A stretch of 64,000 bases of DNA from positions 4,719,501 to 4,783,500 of the forward strand of contig OX327703.1 in the NCBI GenBank assembly GCA_946807835.1, read 5' to 3'. The stretch is from Ailanthus altissimus (Eukaryota > Streptophyta > Magnoliopsida > Sapindales > Simaroubaceae). The translations under genes were made by a program, and so were the position numbers. Under the pieces are notes generated by a model. It had not been told where the DNA came from. It searched no databases and saw only the letters and a list, made by a program, of their open reading frames with translations. Below are positions 59,749 through 64,000 of this stretch, one piece after another (the stretch's first letter is position 1; each line of letters begins with the position of its first letter).

Positions 59749-59973
59749 TTGATGTAAATTCCTATAGGGCTTACTTCCCACTGTATAGTTTAAAAGAGTT
59801 TAAACTATTAGTTTCTCGTTTGAGAGATTATCGAGATTATGTAAAGCAGTGGGAGGGAGTTTTAAATTGAAAAATGCATAATTGTTATACCTATGATTTA
59901 AAACGTAATATTAGTGATTTAACAAATTCTGCTGACATCTCATATTTGTTTTGTTTATGCAAGATTTGATCTG

Positions 59974-60790
59974 ATGGCCTCCACAAATTCTTTAGTGTGC
60001 ATACTAGATGCACACCAGCCCAAACGTCCTGAGACTTATTTAGACTTGCTCATGAATCTCAGAATTGTTCTGGATTTTGAGAGGCTTAGATATGTTATAG
60101 ATAAAAAAAATGCCCCAAGGTGTTTCTGATGACGCCTCTTTAAGGAAAGTGAGACATATCAGAAATGGTTAGATGACGATTTAAAAGTTAAATCGTATAT
60201 CCTCGCCTCGATGTTTACAAAGTTACAGCGGGAGCATGTCCGTATGGACAATGCTAGTAGCATAATGCTGCACTTGAAAGAGCTCTTTGGTGATCGACCT
60301 CAAGTCAAGATGTATAGAGTCACCAAAGCGCTCTTTCAGACTAGACTGAGTGAGGGTAGTCCAGTTAGTCCCTATGTACTTAAGATGATTTGATACATCG
60401 AGAAATTAGAGGCTATAGACATTTCTCTGAATAATAACTGAGGAATAGTTTGATTCTCCAATCGCTGCCATGGTCATTTGCACAGTTTGTTATGAACTTC
60501 AATATGCAAGAATTGACCCTAACATATATTGAGCTTCATAATTTGTTGAAGACAGCGGATGAGGACATGCATAAAGGGGGCTTAGCCCTCTTAGTCCAGG
60601 GTGCCTCATTTTTTATCCCAAATCCTTCTGGGAAGTCCAAAGGGAAGAAGAAAAAACATAAGAAGCCACCTCGGATGGGTCCTCAGAGGCAGTAGACATC
60701 CTAGCCTCAAGAAAAAAAAGCAAAAGAAAAGTGTTTCTTTTGTGGTGAGGACGGGCACTGGAAGCGCAACTGCCCGAGGTACCTTGCCAC
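59974..60790 (+). pseudogene. Copia gag with zinc knuckle
   Basis: Starts MASTNSLVCILDAHQPKRPE. After stops and frameshifts it continues as YQKWLDDDLKVKSYILASM, then HVRMDNASSIMLHLKELFGD and the C-terminal zinc knuckle KCFFCGEDGHWKRNCPRYLA (CX2CX4HX4C, 60729-60790), which is intact. These are UBN2-type gag signatures of plant copia elements. At least five disablements. Confidence 0.85.
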
Positions 60791-63002
60791 TGTGAAGAAG
60801 ACTCCCTTAAGTATATGCTTGACTATTATTGACATTTCTTCAGTATTTGATACTTGTATTGGTTGAGTATTAGATACCGCATGCTCTTCTCATATCTGAA
60901 ATGTGTTGCAGGGATTGAGAGAAGTGAAGATGCTACAGTCTAGAGAAGTGAAAATGAAGAGTTCCTGTAGGTCCAAGCTGTTAGATATTTTGTATAATTG
61001 TTATTATATACCCAATATCATTAGACAGATTGTATCCCTTCCTATACTTGACAGTGAAGGATATCGTGTAAATATACAGAATCGTTCTTTGTATTTATAT
61101 GATATGCATGATGTTTTATTAGTTGATTGTCAGTTAGTCAATGGGTATTATATATTGGATACAGTAAGAAATGTCATGAATGTACAAGCTAGTTCTAGTA
61201 ATAAATGTGCAAGATCGAAAACTTTAAATAAAACCGAAATATAGCATATGAGATTAGGCCAAATAAGTGTGAGACGCTTATCCCGTCTAGTTAAGAACCT
61301 TATCTAGTTTATGAATCTTGTATTCAATGGAAGATGACCAAATCTCTATTTACCGGTGTTGGACACCATACCACTGGTTTATTGGAACTGATATATAGTG
61401 ATGTATGCGGTCCAATGAATCACACTGCAATGAGTGAGTTTCTATACTTTGTAACCTTTATCGATGATTGGTCATGATATGGTTATATGTTTCTTTTGAA
61501 ACACAATTCAAAAGTTTAAAGAATTTTGACTTGAAGTAGAGAAACAAACCAACATGTGCATCAAGTGCCTTCGATCAAATCCCGACGGTGAGTATATGGA
61601 CAATGATTTTTTGGATTATTTAAAGGAGAATGTGATTCTCGCTCAATATAATTCTCCCCGTATTCTGCAACACAATGGTGTTTCGGAGAAGAGGAATCAA
61701 ACTTTATTGGATATGGTCTGATTGATAATAAGGTTTACTGATCTTTCAGATACTTGTGGGGTCATGCTCTAAAAAATGCTGCTCATATTTTGAATAAGGT
61801 TCCATCTAAAGCTATTCTTACTAGTCCACACGAGATGATGAAAGGTAGGAAACTGAGTCTTAATTATTTTAAGATTTGGGTTGTCCTGTTTACGTAAGAG
61901 TTACACAATAGGATAAACTTACATTTAAGGGATACAAGTACAGGTTCATTGGGTATCCCAAGAATTCAATGGGATACTAATTCTATTATCCAGAGGAACG
62001 AAATATGTTCGTTGCTCGTAATGCCATTTTTCTGGAGAAAAAGTTTCTAGAGGATCATGGGGATTGTAGAAAGATTGTACTTGATGAAGTTAATCAAGAA
62101 CTTGATGAGATACAGATGGATACTCAAGTTCAAGTGAGCAATGAACCTTTAACACATCTTCTATGTAGGTCTAAAAGAATGTCCAAACCACCTGTTAGGT
62201 ACGGTCAGATGCTTGAAGGTGTACTTAGGATTTTCTTGTTAGAAGAAAACGATCATTCGACTTATAGGGAGGCGATGTTAGACATCGACTCGTGTAAATA
62301 ACAAGAAGCTATACAATTCAAAATTGACTCTATGCAACAAAATTAAGTCAGGGACTTAGTTCCGCTTCCTGAAGGAATTGTTCATATTGGTTGTAAATGA
62401 ATTTACAAAAGGAAGAGAGGGCCTAATGGAAAGGTAGATACCTTTAAGGCCCGACTGGTGGCAAAAGGTTATTCTCAGCGATCTGGGATCGACTATGAGG
62501 AGACTTTTACACAGATTGCAATGCTAAAGTCAATTAGGATTTTGTTGGTGCTTGTTGCATACTATGACTTTGAAATTTAGCAGATAGATATAAATACGGC
62601 GTTCCTGAATGGATACCTTGAGGAATAGATATTTATGGAACAGCCTGAAAGTTTTATATCTAGCTAGAGTTCTGAACTCGTGTGCAAGTTGAAAAAGTCC
62701 ATTTATGGACTTAAACAAGCCTTCTGGACCTAGAATCATCGTTATGATGAAGTATTCAGAAAGTATGGTTTCATTAAAAATGAGGAAGAAGCTTGTGTGT
62801 ATAAAAGGGTCAGTGTGAGCATGATAGTCTTCTTAGTTCTTTTATGTGGATGGCATACTTATCATTGGAAATGACATTGGTGTCTTACAATCCACGAAAC
62901 GCTATATGAGTAAGAATTTTTCCATGAAAGACTTGGAAGAGGCTTCCTATATATTGGGTATAAAACTTTATAGAGATAGAGCTAAAAAGTTAATCGGACT
63001 CT
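60791..63002 (+). pseudogene. Copia pol: protease, integrase and partial RT
   Basis: Protease active-site region reads VLDTACSSHI (Gly changed to Ala). Then come GAG-pre-integrase HMRLGQISVRRLSRLVKNL, integrase core IYSDVCGPMNHTAMSEFLYF, DGEYMDNDFLDYLKENVI and HNGVSEKRNQTLLDMV (catalytic Glu present), and C-terminal FVARNAIFLEKKF. The RT pieces are TAFLNGYLEE, LKKSIYGLKQAF and YVDGILIIGND, where the second Asp of the active site is Gly. RT stops at SYILGIKLYRDRAKKLIGLS, then LTR sequence begins. RNase H is deleted. Confidence 0.87.
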
Positions 63003-63259
63003 CAAACAAGCCCACCAAGTTTGTAACTAGAACTGACAATGAGTGAGACTGCAGACAGACTCCGAAAGAATACGTGTAAAATGTTACACGTGCTGGTAAT
63101 TTCTCAATTTTACCATTTATATATTAATTTGATTAATATATGATTATGTATTTATTGTATGTGTTAAATATTCCGCTGCGCTAAATATGTATTAGATATG
63201 TAGTTTTGCAATAAACACACTTGCACATACATACACCCGTATTTAAATGATCCCCAACA
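63003..63259 (+). repeat. Truncated 3' LTR (last ~255 bp)
   Basis: CCACCAAGTTTGTAACTAGA onward aligns with 58465-58722 to the terminal CAACA. The first ~1.8 kb of the 3' LTR is missing together with the end of RT, RNase H and the 3' non-coding region. Confidence 0.88.
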
Positions 63260-64000
63260 GATTAATCCTATCCATTTATTTTAATCAAGTGTTAAAGATC
63301 TGCCACGTATCATACACCATGGGAGTTAGCCTATGTCTCTTAAGAATGTAGGGCCTTAGTTAAGAGCTCAATAAATTAGTGAAAATCTGAAATGATGCCA
63401 TTACCAAATTTTTTTTTAAGAGTTAGGAATTTTGCCAAAAAATAAAGAGGGAGAAATGGATAGCAGAAAGCCTAAGTTAAAGACAGGATAAGCCTTATAT
63501 GCCATATAGAGGTTTTGTTTTTTGTCTCTTCACCTCAACAATAGAAACTAGTTGGTTTGTTGTAGAAGGCATTTGGGGACACATATGTCGCCTAAGAATA
63601 CTCCATGACCACTTAAGCTCGCATTCTTAGGGAACGGTTTGGCCCAAGGGAGGGATACGCCAATAGGCTAAATAAAGGATAAGAGTCCAAATGCCGGTTA
63701 TACCTAAGCCAATGACATGTCTAAATGGACCTACCTAAGGGTCCACATTAGCACCAAACTCTTAAAAAGGTCTACGTCAGCATTAGGTCCCGTAATTAGA
63801 TTACACGTCAACCAGATTGACATAACTTCCACATCGATCTCCATGTTAGCATCAGATGATCAAGGCTTGCTAAGTAAGCCCTATTTCAAGGTAATTAGAT
63901 AAAAGGATAAGAATTGGTGCAGAGGTGTAATTTTAAAGGGGCCACTGCCATGTTGCCATGTCAGCTTTACCTATAACTGTCTTTTCATAAGTAGAAGATA
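63260..64000. other. Unassigned right flank
   Basis: More even base composition than the AT-rich spacers, with no coding signal. It may be part of another retroelement into which the copia element inserted; nothing can be matched within the window. Confidence 0.3.

Larger units (their letters stand above)
56677..63259 (+). mobile_element. Ty1/copia element with internal deletion into 3' LTR
   Basis: Bounded by target-duplication-like 5-mers AATTA (56672-56676) and GATTA (63260-63264). Order: full 5' LTR (2046 bp), primer-binding site, long leader with GC-rich patch and four 20-nt motifs, gag with zinc knuckle, protease remnant, integrase, RT, then a direct join to the last ~255 bp of the 3' LTR. 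Stops in every domain make it non-autonomous. Confidence 0.88.

Overview
This window is plant nuclear DNA, almost certainly from a eudicot. It is AT-rich, has intron-bearing genes with GT-AG introns and plant-type products, and is dominated by Ty1/copia and Ty3/gypsy LTR retrotransposons with plant-type primer-binding sites. I cannot name the species from sequence alone. Only two intact protein-coding genes are visible; nearly everything else is decayed, nested or truncated transposon sequence.

Layout. 1-5400: a decayed minus-strand gag-like ORF split by a 2.04-kb solo copia LTR. 5401-8905: AT-rich intergenic. 8906-13812 (minus): a four-exon, 421-aa single-CRM-domain RNA-binding protein, with a tRNA-like SINE head in intron 2 and an inverted repeat in intron 3. 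15040-33188: a decayed copia pol and an LTR fragment, followed by a roughly 6-kb segment present twice (16265-23331 and 27120-33188). Each copy carries a dead LINE reverse transcriptase and an exon-split Ulp1-like protease fragment. A truncated copia element (23332-27119, minus) sits exactly at the junction between the copies. 34857-37048: a 2.19-kb foldback element with Mutator-like features (9-bp target duplication, long TIRs) holding large tandem units with GC-rich palindromic cores. 37180-41129 (plus): a FAR1-type DNA-binding-domain gene of 260 aa with a 5' UTR intron. 42790-47550: a degraded Ty3/gypsy pol with two RNase H domains, interrupted by a perfect 390-bp hAT-type MITE. 48160-53806: a truncated Athila-like gypsy element (minus) with a nested solo LTR. 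56677-63259: a copia element (plus) with a full 5' LTR, deleted from within RT into the 3' LTR.

Relationships. The copia element at 56677-63259, the one at 23332-27119, the solo LTR at 1369-3412 and the LTR fragments at 17267 and 28144 are one family with about 2-kb LTRs. The two members that keep a leader both carry four dispersed copies of a 20-nt motif, CAATATTGCTNNAGCGTGAG, between the primer-binding site and gag. The variable NN is homogeneous within each element and differs between elements. This is the most unusual signal I found. A second recurring theme is GC-rich GCGCTG-type patches, in copia leaders and upstream of putative TATA boxes in apparently unrelated LTRs. The two host genes show no functional link to each other.
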